This document shows, one piece after another, positions 7,800-14,826 of a DNA stretch of 28,435 nt. Numbering within the stretch: the first letter of the stretch is position 1; each line of letters begins with the position of its first letter. The position numbers were made by a program, and so were the translations under genes. The stretch is from DASZHJ01 sp035581425 (GTDB lineage Bacteria > Pseudomonadota > Alphaproteobacteria > ATCC43930 > CGMCC-115725): the NCBI GenBank assembly GCA_035581425.1, contig DATJVP010000128.1:1-28435 (forward strand). Reading direction: 5' to 3'. Below the pieces are notes generated by a model. That model worked only from the letters and a program-made list of their open reading frames with translations, had not been told where the DNA came from and made no database searches.

Positions 7800-8525
7800 T
7801 CACCTCGCGGGGATCCAGGCCTTCGATCCCACCATCTTCACTGCGACGCCCGTGAGATGAATCCGCAGGCGCGTTCCGTCCGCTGCGCCGCGATGCTCCG
7901 TCGAGAAGAGGATGGGACCGGCCCGCATGTAGCCCGTCCAGGTCGCCGTCACGAGCTTCGGCGGCGTGCTGCCGCCGCCGTGGTAGGCCAGCTCCACGAT
8001 GCGATTGTCACCACCGAGGAAAATCTCCCAGGTGTCGCCGGGCGCATAGCCGCCGTCCGAGGGGTATTTCACCGTGATCCGATGCCCGGAGCCCTTGCCG
8101 GACGGGAGCGGCTGCATGCCATCGTCGGTGACGGTCGCGTTCGTGTCCCAGATCACGTGAAACGGAAAGACCAGCCAGTACTGGTCGTTCCAGAAAGCGG
8201 GATCGACCTCTTTTTGGACGGCATCGCTCTGACTGCCGAGCTGCGAGCGCGCGTAGGTGACCTTCACCGGCTTCCCCGCCTTGTCCTTCCCGGAATAGGA
8301 GACCGTGTCGGTCTTCGGGCTCCAGACCCAGCTCCGGGAGAACTTGTGGTCGCCGAATTCGAAATTGAAGGTGTAGCGGATCGCCTCGACCTTTCCGAAT
8401 GAGTCGATCCCGTAGACCTTTGCCATCTGCTCGGCGATCGCCGGGCGCTGCTGCGCCCAGGAGGTCGCCGGGAGGAGCAGGAGCAACAGGCCAAGGGCGA
8501 GGCCGAACGCTGAGATCCGGTACAT
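7800..8525 (-). CDS. Exported protein of unknown function (241 residues)
   Basis: The ATG at 8525 has a good ribosome site (AGGAGAG) and starts a clear signal peptide, 'MYRISAFGLALGLLLLLLP' with cleavage near 'SWA-QQ'. The frame is open further upstream to 8948, but that part overlaps the divergent transporter and carries no signal. The mature region is beta-rich, with aromatic-rich stretches such as 'EAIRYTFNFEFGDHKFSRSW', 'AFWNDQYWLVFPFHVIW' and 'GDTWEIFLGGDNRIVELAYH'. It ends 'ILFSTEHRGAADGTRLRIHL', compatible with an outer-surface or periplasmic lipid/hydrophobe-binding barrel. I do not recognise a characterised family. It is the first gene of the minus-strand run to ohr and divergent from the MFS exporter. 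Confidence 0.75.
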   Translation of the reverse strand: MYRISAFGLALGLLLLLLPATSWAQQRPAIAEQMAKVYGIDSFGKVEAIRYTFNFEFGDHKFSRSWVWSPKTDTVSYSGKDKAGKPVKVTYARSQLGSQSDAVQKEVDPAFWNDQYWLVFPFHVIWDTNATVTDDGMQPLPSGKGSGHRITVKYPSDGGYAPGDTWEIFLGGDNRIVELAYHGGGSTPPKLVTATWTGYMRAGPILFSTEHRGAADGTRLRIHLTGVAVKMVGSKAWIPAR

Positions 8526-8685
8526 AGGGGCTCTCCTGGGTCGATGGGGGTGACCGACGGTGGCAACGAGCCTAGCGGGAAGGGGATCGCCGATCTTTCT
8601 AGCCGGCACGGCCGATTTCAAAATCACACGGTCCGGGGCCCTTCTCATAGCATGGTGGCGGCACGAAGCCGCCGAATTCCCTCGA

Positions 8686-8747
8686 TCCCTCGTGAGCGGA
8701 GCGCGTGCAAAACGTGGTATGTCGGGTCTTCTTGGCTCGACGAGGGA
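8686..8747 (+). promoter_or_regulatory. Possible leader hairpin masking the exporter's ribosome site
   Basis: TCCCTCGT (8686-8693) is the exact complement of ACGAGGGA (8740-8747), which contains the ribosome site of the MFS gene at 8752. GAGC (8694-8697) and GCTC (8735-8738) extend the stem past one bulged G, leaving a 37-base loop. If it forms in the mRNA, translation from 8752 would be limited until the leader is opened. Seen by complementarity only. Confidence 0.3.
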
Positions 8748-8751
8748 GCCC

Positions 8752-10344
8752 ATGAGCGGCCGCAATCGCCCTTGCGACGAGGCAGTGATCGCATCGACGC
8801 CGGTGCGCGAGCCCTGTGCCGCGCGCGTCAAGCGCTTCGTCCTGGCGGCGACCATCATCGGATCCGGCATGGCTTTCATCGACAGCGCTGCAGTCGGCGT
8901 GGCGCTGCCCGTCATCGGGACCGATCTCGGCGTGAGCCTGCCGATCATGCAATGGGTGGTGAACGGCTATGTACTGGTGAGTGCGGCGCTCACCTTGATC
9001 GGCGGCGCCGCGGGCGATCGCTTCGGCCGCCGGCGCGTCTTCTTGATGGGGATACTCCTCTTCACCGCGGCCTCCTGCGCCTGCGGCCTCGCCACGGGCG
9101 CGGCCGCGCTGATCGCCGCGCGGATCGTCCAAGGCGCCGGCGGCGCGCTCATGGTGCCGAACAGCCTCGCGATCATCGGCGCCGCATTCGAGGAGAGCGA
9201 TAAGGGCAAAGCGATCGGTACCTGGGCGGGAGCAACGTCGATCTCGGGCGCCTTGGGCCCCGTGCTCGGCGGATGGCTCACCGATGTCGTCTCCTGGCGC
9301 GCGATCTTCTTCATCAACCTGCCATTCGCGGTCATCGCCGCCTCGATCGCCTGGGCCAGGCTTCCCGAAAGCCGCGACCCACTTGCCGCTCCTCGCCTCG
9401 ATTGGGCGGGCGCCGCGCTTGCGGCCTGCGGTCTCGCTGCGTTGGCTTTCGCCTTCATCGAGGCCGGCACGCGCGGTTGGCGCGATCTCCCCATCGTTGC
9501 CGCCGGCTCCGCCGGCGTGCTGGTGCTGGCGCTCTTTCTTCTGGTGGAGGCGCGCGGCTCCGCTCCGATGGTGCCGTTGGGCCTTTTCCGCTCGAGCCGC
9601 TTCAGCGGCATCAACCTGGTCACGCTCCTGCTCTACGGCGCGCTCGGCGGCGCCTTCTTCCTGCTGCCTTTCGACCTGATCCGCGTGCAATCCTACAAGG
9701 CAGCAGAAGCCGGCGCCGCTTTCCTGCCATTTCCGCTGATCATGTTCGCGCTCTCCCGCTGGTCCGGCGGCCTGCTCGATCGCTTCGGCGCCCGGTTGCC
9801 GCTGATCGCCGGGCCCTTGGTGACGGCAGTGGGCTTCGGCCTTTTCGCGCTCGTCGGCGCTGGAAGGGGTTACTGGGTGAGCGTCCTCCCGCCCATGCTC
9901 GTCACCGGAATTGGCATGGCGATCTGCGTGGCACCGCTTACGGCAGCGGTTATGAGCGCCGTGCCCGATCGTCAAATCGGCATCGCATCCGGCGTCAATA
10001 ACGCGGTTGCCGACATCGCATCGCTGCTCGCCGTCGCGGTCTTCGGTGCCGTGGGCCTCGCGGTCTTCTCCCGAGCGTTCGACGCTCAGGCCGTCGCCAT
10101 CGCGGTCGGCCCCGAATTGAGCACCGCGATCAAGCAATCGCTCGCCGGTGCCGATATTCCCGCCGATCTTTCCGCTCAAACGCGGGTGCAGCTGGATTCT
10201 GCGATCGCCACTGCCTTCGCGGCGAGCTTTCGGCTGCTGATGCTGGCCGCCGCCGGGCTCGCCGCCCTCTCGGCGGTCGTGGCGGCGCTTACCGTCCCAA
10301 ACGCGGCCGTCGCTGAAACTCGCGACCGTGCGATTACGAAATGA
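8752..10344 (+). CDS. MFS drug exporter, DHA2 (EmrB/QacA-like) family
   Basis: Encodes 530 residues from the ATG at 8752, chosen for its GAGGGAG ribosome site. An in-frame ATG at 8719 would add 11 residues. Family marks are the first segment 'GSGMAFIDSAAVGVALPVI', 'MQWVVNGYVLVSAALTLIGG', motif A 'GGAAGDRFGRRRVFLMG', and the antiporter motif C region 'SGALGPVLGGWLTD'. The length and regular hydrophobic segments fit 14 membrane helices. Such pumps expel hydrophobic toxic compounds with proton antiport across the inner membrane. No MFP/EmrA-type partner is adjacent, so it may act alone. It is divergent from the exported-protein gene at 8525, with a 226-base intergenic region. Confidence 0.9.
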   Translation: MSGRNRPCDEAVIASTPVREPCAARVKRFVLAATIIGSGMAFIDSAAVGVALPVIGTDLGVSLPIMQWVVNGYVLVSAALTLIGGAAGDRFGRRRVFLMGILLFTAASCACGLATGAAALIAARIVQGAGGALMVPNSLAIIGAAFEESDKGKAIGTWAGATSISGALGPVLGGWLTDVVSWRAIFFINLPFAVIAASIAWARLPESRDPLAAPRLDWAGAALAACGLAALAFAFIEAGTRGWRDLPIVAAGSAGVLVLALFLLVEARGSAPMVPLGLFRSSRFSGINLVTLLLYGALGGAFFLLPFDLIRVQSYKAAEAGAAFLPFPLIMFALSRWSGGLLDRFGARLPLIAGPLVTAVGFGLFALVGAGRGYWVSVLPPMLVTGIGMAICVAPLTAAVMSAVPDRQIGIASGVNNAVADIASLLAVAVFGAVGLAVFSRAFDAQAVAIAVGPELSTAIKQSLAGADIPADLSAQTRVQLDSAIATAFAASFRLLMLAAAGLAALSAVVAALTVPNAAVAETRDRAITK

Positions 10345-10469
10345 ATCGAGCGATCTCGGAAGATAGGACGGGCCCGGCGCGCCAGAATTACCCCATCCTT
10401 CGGGAGTGGCCGACTTTCCAGCGAGTGTCGCTAGTCCGCATGTAGCGCGAGATGCTGTGCTCAATCATC

Positions 10470-10590
10470 GCGACCCCATCGGGGACTCACCCCTCCCCGA
10501 TGGCTTAATGCCCGGTTCCCCCACTGGGCTTCGCGTCGAGCATAGCCCAGGAGTCGGCGGCTAAGCCCGGCCGCCGACTCCTTATTTATA
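10470..10590 (+). ncRNA. Candidate small RNA or poxB leader with C-rich hairpin loops
   Basis: Three consecutive hairpins lie in the 292-base gap between the exporter and poxB. Hairpin 1 is a perfect 10-bp stem, 10476-10485 with 10494-10503, and its loop is CTCACCCC. Hairpin 2 is 10510-10515 with 10524-10529 (one G-U pair), loop TTCCCCCA. Hairpin 3 is the terminator at 10549-10582. An alternative pairing, CTGGGCT (10524-10530) with AGCCCAG (10544-10550), would break hairpin 2 and touch the terminator base. C-rich loops able to pair with Shine-Dalgarno sequences occur in alphaproteobacterial small RNAs such as the AbcR/alpha-r15 and CUCKOO types. I see structural resemblance but no clear sequence match. 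It could be a free small RNA or an attenuator for poxB. I could not find a convincing promoter. The 5' end is a guess. Confidence 0.5.
10549..10590 (+). terminator. Strong intrinsic terminator
   Basis: A 13-bp perfect stem (10549-10561 with 10570-10582) around an 8-base loop is followed by TTATTTATA. The T-rich tail is only on the plus strand. It lies 205 bases after the exporter stop and 47 bases before poxB, too far from the exporter to be simply its terminator. It more likely ends a short transcript made within the gap or attenuates poxB. Confidence 0.75.
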
Positions 10591-10636
10591 CGCAGGGGCC
10601 CTTTCCGCTGAGCAGTCCTGGCAATGAGGATGCATC

Positions 10637-12370
10637 ATGGGAACCGTCGCGGATCAATTCGCCGAGACCCTGGCGGCAATTGGCGTCAAGCGCATCTACG
10701 GGATCGTCGGTGACAGCCTCAACGGTCTTACCGACGCAATCCGTCGACAGAAAAAGATCGAATGGATGCATGTGCGCCACGAAGAGGTGGCGGCTTTTGC
10801 GGCCGGGGCCGAGGCGCATCTCACCGGCGATCTCGCGGTCTGCGCGGGGAGCTGCGGCCCTGGGAACCTGCATCTCATCAATGGTCTCTTCGATTGCCAG
10901 CGCTCGCGCGTGCCCGTGCTCGCGATCGCCGCGCAGATTCCCTCGGCCGAAATTGGGAGCGGCTATTTCCAAGAGACCAAGCCGGAAATCCTCTTCAAGG
11001 AATGCAGCCACTATTGCGAGCTGATATCGAGCCCCGGCCAGATGCCGCGCGCGCTCGAGGTTGCGATCCGCGAGGCCGTCGGCAAGCGCGGCGTATCCGT
11101 GCTCGTCATTCCCGGCGACGTCGCGCTCAAGGCCGCATCGGATGCGCCGACGCCGAAGCCCGCAGGCTTGCTCCCGAAGCCGCCGGTAACGGTGCCTGCG
11201 AAGGTGGAGCTGGATCGGCTGGCCGCGCTTCTCAATGGAGGCCGGCGCGTGACCTTGCTCTGCGGCTCCGGCTGCGCGGGTGCGCATGACGAGCTCCTGG
11301 CGCTCGGCGAGCGGCTCAAATCGCCGATGGTGCACGCCCTTCGCGGCAAGGAGCACGTCGAATGGGCGAACCCCTACGATGTCGGGATGACCGGTCTCAT
11401 CGGGTTCGCTTCGGGCTATTACGCCATGTTCGACTGCGACGTGCTCCTGATGTTGGGTACGGATTTCCCCTACCGGCAGTTCTATCCGCAGGGAGGGAAG
11501 GCGCGCATCGCGCAGATCGACCTGCGTGCCGAGCAGATCGGCCGCCGTGCGCCGGTCGATCTCGGCGTCGTCGGCGACGTCAAGGCGACTCTCCAGGCGC
11601 TGCTGCCCCTGCTCGACGCGAAGCCGGACGACGAGCATCTGAAGCTCGCGCAGGCTCACTACGCGAAGGTGCGCCGGGAGCTCGACGAGTTGGCCGTCGG
11701 CAAGCCCGGGAAGCGGCCCATCCATCCGCAGCAGATCGCAAAGGCGATCAGCGACCGCGCCGCCGAGGATGCCATCTTCGCCTGCGATGTCGGCCTGCCG
11801 ACGGTCTGGGCGGCGCGCTATCTCGCGATGAACGGCAAGCGCCGGCTGCTGAGTTCGGCGTGGCATGGCTCGATGGCGAACGCGATGGCGCAGTCGATCG
11901 GCGCGCAAGCGGCATTCCGCGGCCGGCAGGTGATCTCGCTCTCCGGCGATGGCGGCTTCACCATGCTGATGGGGGACTTGCTGAGCCTCGCTCAGCTCGA
12001 GCTTCCGGTGAAGGTCGTGGTCTTCAACAACGGCACGCTCGGCTTCGTCGAGCTCGAGCAGAAAGCGACGGGTTTCCTCGACTTCGGAACCGGCTTCGCG
12101 GATGCGAATTTCGCGGCCATGGCGGAAGCCGCGGGCATCATGGGAATTCGCATCGAGGATGCCGGAGAGGTCGAGGCCGGTATCGCCGCGGCGCTTGCCC
12201 ATGACGGCCCCGTCCTGGTCGACGCCGTGGTCAATCGCACGGAGTTGGCGATGCCGCCCTCGATCACCCTCGAGACGGCCAAGGGATTCACGCTCTACAT
12301 GGTGAAAGCCGTGCTGAGCGGTCGCGGCGATGAGGTCCTCGATCTCGCCCGGACGAATCTCTGGCGCTAG
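10637..12370 (+). CDS. poxB: Pyruvate dehydrogenase (quinone), thiamine-diphosphate flavoprotein
   Basis: Encodes 577 residues; GAGGA lies just upstream of the ATG. PoxB oxidatively decarboxylates pyruvate to acetate and CO2 and passes the electrons through FAD to membrane ubiquinone. Recognisable parts are the ThDP glutamate in 'HVRHEEVAAFAAGA' (Glu50), the 'CAGSCGPGNLHLINGLFDC' stretch, and 'SAEIGSGYFQETKP'. The ThDP/Mg motif begins at about residue 437 with 'SGDGGFTMLMGDLL' and ends in 'VVFNNGTLGF'. The C-terminus, 'LYMVKAVLSGRGDEVLDLA', matches the lipid-activated membrane-binding tail of the E. coli enzyme. An acetolactate synthase identity is unlikely given that tail. It follows the hairpin region and is convergent with a DoxD-like gene 12 bases away. 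Confidence 0.93.
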   Translation: MGTVADQFAETLAAIGVKRIYGIVGDSLNGLTDAIRRQKKIEWMHVRHEEVAAFAAGAEAHLTGDLAVCAGSCGPGNLHLINGLFDCQRSRVPVLAIAAQIPSAEIGSGYFQETKPEILFKECSHYCELISSPGQMPRALEVAIREAVGKRGVSVLVIPGDVALKAASDAPTPKPAGLLPKPPVTVPAKVELDRLAALLNGGRRVTLLCGSGCAGAHDELLALGERLKSPMVHALRGKEHVEWANPYDVGMTGLIGFASGYYAMFDCDVLLMLGTDFPYRQFYPQGGKARIAQIDLRAEQIGRRAPVDLGVVGDVKATLQALLPLLDAKPDDEHLKLAQAHYAKVRRELDELAVGKPGKRPIHPQQIAKAISDRAAEDAIFACDVGLPTVWAARYLAMNGKRRLLSSAWHGSMANAMAQSIGAQAAFRGRQVISLSGDGGFTMLMGDLLSLAQLELPVKVVVFNNGTLGFVELEQKATGFLDFGTGFADANFAAMAEAAGIMGIRIEDAGEVEAGIAAALAHDGPVLVDAVVNRTELAMPPSITLETAKGFTLYMVKAVLSGRGDEVLDLARTNLWR

Positions 12371-12382
12371 CAGAGCGGTCGT

Positions 12383-13033
12383 TCAGGTGGCGAGGCGCAA
12401 TACCAGCCCTCGCAAGCTCCGCTCGCTCAGTATCGGTGCCGCGCGCTCACGCAGAAGCGCGTCCGCGCCGAGGCTCCGCCCATAGGCATGCACGGCGAAG
12501 ATCACCTGCAGCACCAGCAGAAAGAAATAGGTCCAGGGCCATTCGCCCTCGGCGCTGTAGAGACCGAGCCAGAGATTGACGATTTGCAGCGCTCCGATCG
12601 CGCCCCAGAGCCTGACGCCGAGCCCGAGCATGAGCGAGATCGCCGTCAGCGCCTCGAGCGCGTAGACCACGGGCGCAAAGAGGTAGAAATTCGGCAACAC
12701 GAGGTTGTTGACGAAATCCGCCTGGAGTTGGAATGCCGCGCCTTTGCCCTCTTGGATCATCCAATAGGCGAGGCCGGTGCTGCCGAAGGGCTCCTGCGGC
12801 TGGTCGGTGTAGTAGGGCGGCAGTTTCCAGAGCGTCTGCTGCCACCACATCGCGCCGATGAAGAAGCGGCAGCCCCAGTTGCAGAGATGCTCCAGCCGCC
12901 GCTGCTCGGGGATCGCGCGATAGGCGGTGATTGCGATGGCGATGCTCGCGAGAACGAGGACCCAGAACGCCACCGTGGTCCAGCCGGACTTGGTCAGGAA
13001 AGCGAGCGCGTCGGAGAATGGATTGGGGCGCAT
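12383..13033 (-). CDS. DoxD-like membrane protein, copy 2
   Basis: Encodes 216 residues; the ATG at 13033 follows GAGGAGAG. It is a clear paralogue of 6606-7253: both start 'MRPNP.SD' and share 'GCRFFIGAMWWQQTLWKLPP', 'YLFAPVVY', 'WGAIGALQI.NLWLGLY' and 'EWPWTYFFLLVLQV'. Four to five hydrophobic segments make it an inner-membrane protein of the DoxX/DoxD superfamily. It begins 21 bases after the GT2 glycosyltransferase stop on the same strand, so it may be the last gene of that operon. It is convergent with the quinone-reducing PoxB. A quinol-related function is inferred from archaeal DoxD only. Confidence 0.8.
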   Translation of the reverse strand: MRPNPFSDALAFLTKSGWTTVAFWVLVLASIAIAITAYRAIPEQRRLEHLCNWGCRFFIGAMWWQQTLWKLPPYYTDQPQEPFGSTGLAYWMIQEGKGAAFQLQADFVNNLVLPNFYLFAPVVYALEALTAISLMLGLGVRLWGAIGALQIVNLWLGLYSAEGEWPWTYFFLLVLQVIFAVHAYGRSLGADALLRERAAPILSERSLRGLVLRLAT

Positions 13034-13054
13034 CGGGTGATCTCTCCTCGGAGT

Positions 13055-13762
13055 TCAGGAGTGTCGCTCTAGTGCCACGCGGGCGAAGGTGGCGGCGATT
13101 CTGAGGCTGGCCTTGAGGCTCCCGAGAATCGTGCCGGATACCTTGGAGGTGCCGCCGGCGCGGCGGCGATGCCCGACGGGCACCTCCAGGATGCGCAACC
13201 CCGAGCGCGCCGCCCGCATCTGCATCTCGAGATTCCATCCATAGGTCATCTCGCGCATGTCGAGCGTGCGGAGCGCGGCACTACGGATCGCGCGGAAGGG
13301 GCACATGTCGGTGTAGCGGACGCCGTAGAGGAAGCGGGTTGCCAGTCCGGCCGCGCGTCCCGCAAGGAGCTGATGCGCGCCCATGCTGCCGCGCTCGCGC
13401 TCGCCGCGGCTCCGCGAGCCGATGACGAAATCGGCGCGGCCCTCGAGGATAGGCGCCAGCAGCGTCGGGATGAACTCCGGACGATCGCTGCCGTCGCCAT
13501 CGAGGAACAGCAGAACCTCGGCCGAGCCCATCGCCGCCGCCGCGCCCGTTGCGCAGGCAAGCCCGTAACCGCGTCGCGGCGCGGTCACCACGCGCGCGCC
13601 GGCGGCCTCGGCGCGCGCGACGGTACGGTCGGCGCTGCCGCTGTCGACGACAACGATCTCGTCGAGCCCCTCGCGGCGCACGGCGGCCACGACATCCGCG
13701 ATGGCCTCCTCCTCGTCGAGTGCGGGGATGACCGCGGCGATGCGCGGGCGCGTCTCGCTCAT
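13055..13762 (-). CDS. Family 2 glycosyltransferase (dolichyl/polyprenyl-phosphate type)
   Basis: Encodes 235 residues from the ATG at 13762, which overlaps the stop of the radical SAM gene (ATGA). A longer open frame to 13999 lies inside that gene and is not used. It has a GT-A fold: nucleotide-binding 'IAAVIPALDEEEAI' (residues 8-21), 'IVVVDSGSADRT', the metal-binding 'FLDGDGSD' (86-93), 'ADFVIGSRSRGERE' and 'YGWNLEMQMRAAR'. There is no C-terminal membrane segment. DPM1-like enzymes of this size move a sugar from a nucleotide donor to a polyprenyl phosphate, making the donor used by GT-C enzymes, and one of those is two genes upstream. The sugar and acceptor are unknown. Confidence 0.88.
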   Translation of the reverse strand: MSETRPRIAAVIPALDEEEAIADVVAAVRREGLDEIVVVDSGSADRTVARAEAAGARVVTAPRRGYGLACATGAAAAMGSAEVLLFLDGDGSDRPEFIPTLLAPILEGRADFVIGSRSRGERERGSMGAHQLLAGRAAGLATRFLYGVRYTDMCPFRAIRSAALRTLDMREMTYGWNLEMQMRAARSGLRILEVPVGHRRRAGGTSKVSGTILGSLKASLRIAATFARVALERHS

Positions 13763-14826
13763 AGGCTCCAGCGCAGGCCGCAACCGGCGCAAGCGTCGGG
13801 CGGGTGATCGCTCAGCAGCGAGAGCCGGAACCGACGGTATTTCTCGCCGTTCCAGATCTGCCGCAGGCCCTCTTGCGTCGCGTCGCCGAGGGTGAAGCTG
13901 CTGTAGCCGCGGAGCGAGAAGGGGGCGATACAGCAGGGAAGGGCCTTGCCGTGCGCCGTGAAATACATGAGCGTCCAAGGCCGGCGACAGAGAGACCAAG
14001 GCTGCTCGCCGCCCTCGCGCTTCAGGCTGGTGCCGGGCTCGGTCGCGCCCGAGGCGTTGAAGGCGATGCCGAGATTGCGCGCGAGCGCCTCGGCTTCCGC
14101 GAGGATGCCGCTCTGCTCCGCCGTGAGCCGCTCGAAGAGCGCGGACTCCGGCCGCGAGAGGCCCTGGCCTTCCGGGAAATAGACGAGCCGTTGCAGATAG
14201 ACCTCGACGATGCCGATCTCCTTCGCGAGCCGGACGAAGGCCGGGAGCTGAGCCAGCGTCTCCTTCAGTCCCGTGAGCCAGAGCGAGAGCTTCGGCCGCT
14301 CCGCGGCAAGCTCCTTCTGCAACGCCACGAATCCCCTGAGGTTGCGCAGGATGCGCGCGAAGGAATCGCGGCCGCGCACCTCAACGAAGGCCTTGGGCTC
14401 CGCGGCATCGAGCGAGACTCTGAGCTCGTCGAGGCCGCTCTCGATGAGCTCGCGCCCCTTGCGCTCGGTGAGCAGCGTACCGTTGGTGTTGAAGAGCACA
14501 TAGCTGCCGCGCGCCTTCAGATGGCGGATCATGCGCGGCAGCGCTTTCACCATCATCGGCTCGCCCACGCCGTGCAGCACGACGCGCGCGATCCTCGGGA
14601 ACTGATCGACGATGTGCGTAAAGAGCTCCCAGCTCATGTCGGCGGGCGGCTCGAGCGCCTCGAAGGTGCGCGGACAGGTGGTGCAGAGCAGGTTGCAGCG
14701 GTTGGTCACTTCGAGATAGAGGCAAACCGGCTCGTGCGTGGCGACGGCGCCGCGTTCGGATTCCGCCGCTTCGAAATAGCGGTGCGGATCGACCGGTGGC
14801 ACCTCGCTAGGCGGCGCCTGCGTCAT
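13759..14826 (-). CDS. Radical SAM protein with SPASM-type C-terminal domain
   Basis: Encodes 355 residues. The radical SAM cluster motif CX3CX2C is Cys44, Cys48 and Cys51 in 'EVTNRCNLLCTTCPRTF'. A GGE-type motif is visible as 'HGVGEPM', followed by 'YVLFNTNGTLL' and 'LDELRVSLDAAEP', all standard barrel strands. The C-terminal part holds further Cys at 280, 298, 299, 346 and 349, fitting an auxiliary iron-sulfur cluster of the SPASM/twitch kind. Such enzymes modify peptides, sugars or other small substrates by radical chemistry using SAM. No precursor-peptide gene is seen nearby. Its start overlaps the preceding GT-C gene by 20 bases and its stop overlaps the GT2 gene, so all are translationally linked. 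The substrate is probably part of the glycan being made (inference). Confidence 0.88.
   Translation of the reverse strand: MTQAPPSEVPPVDPHRYFEAAESERGAVATHEPVCLYLEVTNRCNLLCTTCPRTFEALEPPADMSWELFTHIVDQFPRIARVVLHGVGEPMMVKALPRMIRHLKARGSYVLFNTNGTLLTERKGRELIESGLDELRVSLDAAEPKAFVEVRGRDSFARILRNLRGFVALQKELAAERPKLSLWLTGLKETLAQLPAFVRLAKEIGIVEVYLQRLVYFPEGQGLSRPESALFERLTAEQSGILAEAEALARNLGIAFNASGATEPGTSLKREGGEQPWSLCRRPWTLMYFTAHGKALPCCIAPFSLRGYSSFTLGDATQEGLRQIWNGEKYRRFRLSLLSDHPPDACAGCGLRWSL

Noticed and set aside
8599..10464. Very long antisense open frame over the MFS gene, and similar ones over sdhA (4300-6072) and poxB (10586-12202)
   Set aside because: Composition is dominated by Arg, Gly, Ala, Asp and Glu without motifs; typical mirror frames of G+C-rich genes.
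10345..10636. Thiamine-pyrophosphate riboswitch upstream of the ThDP enzyme gene poxB
   Set aside because: The conserved CTGAGA and the 3' core of the THI element are not present, although the region is structured.
13759..14826. RiPP maturase role for the radical SAM/SPASM protein
   Set aside because: No small precursor-peptide gene or peptide-recognition domain found nearby; glycosyltransferase neighbours fit a sugar or lipid substrate better.
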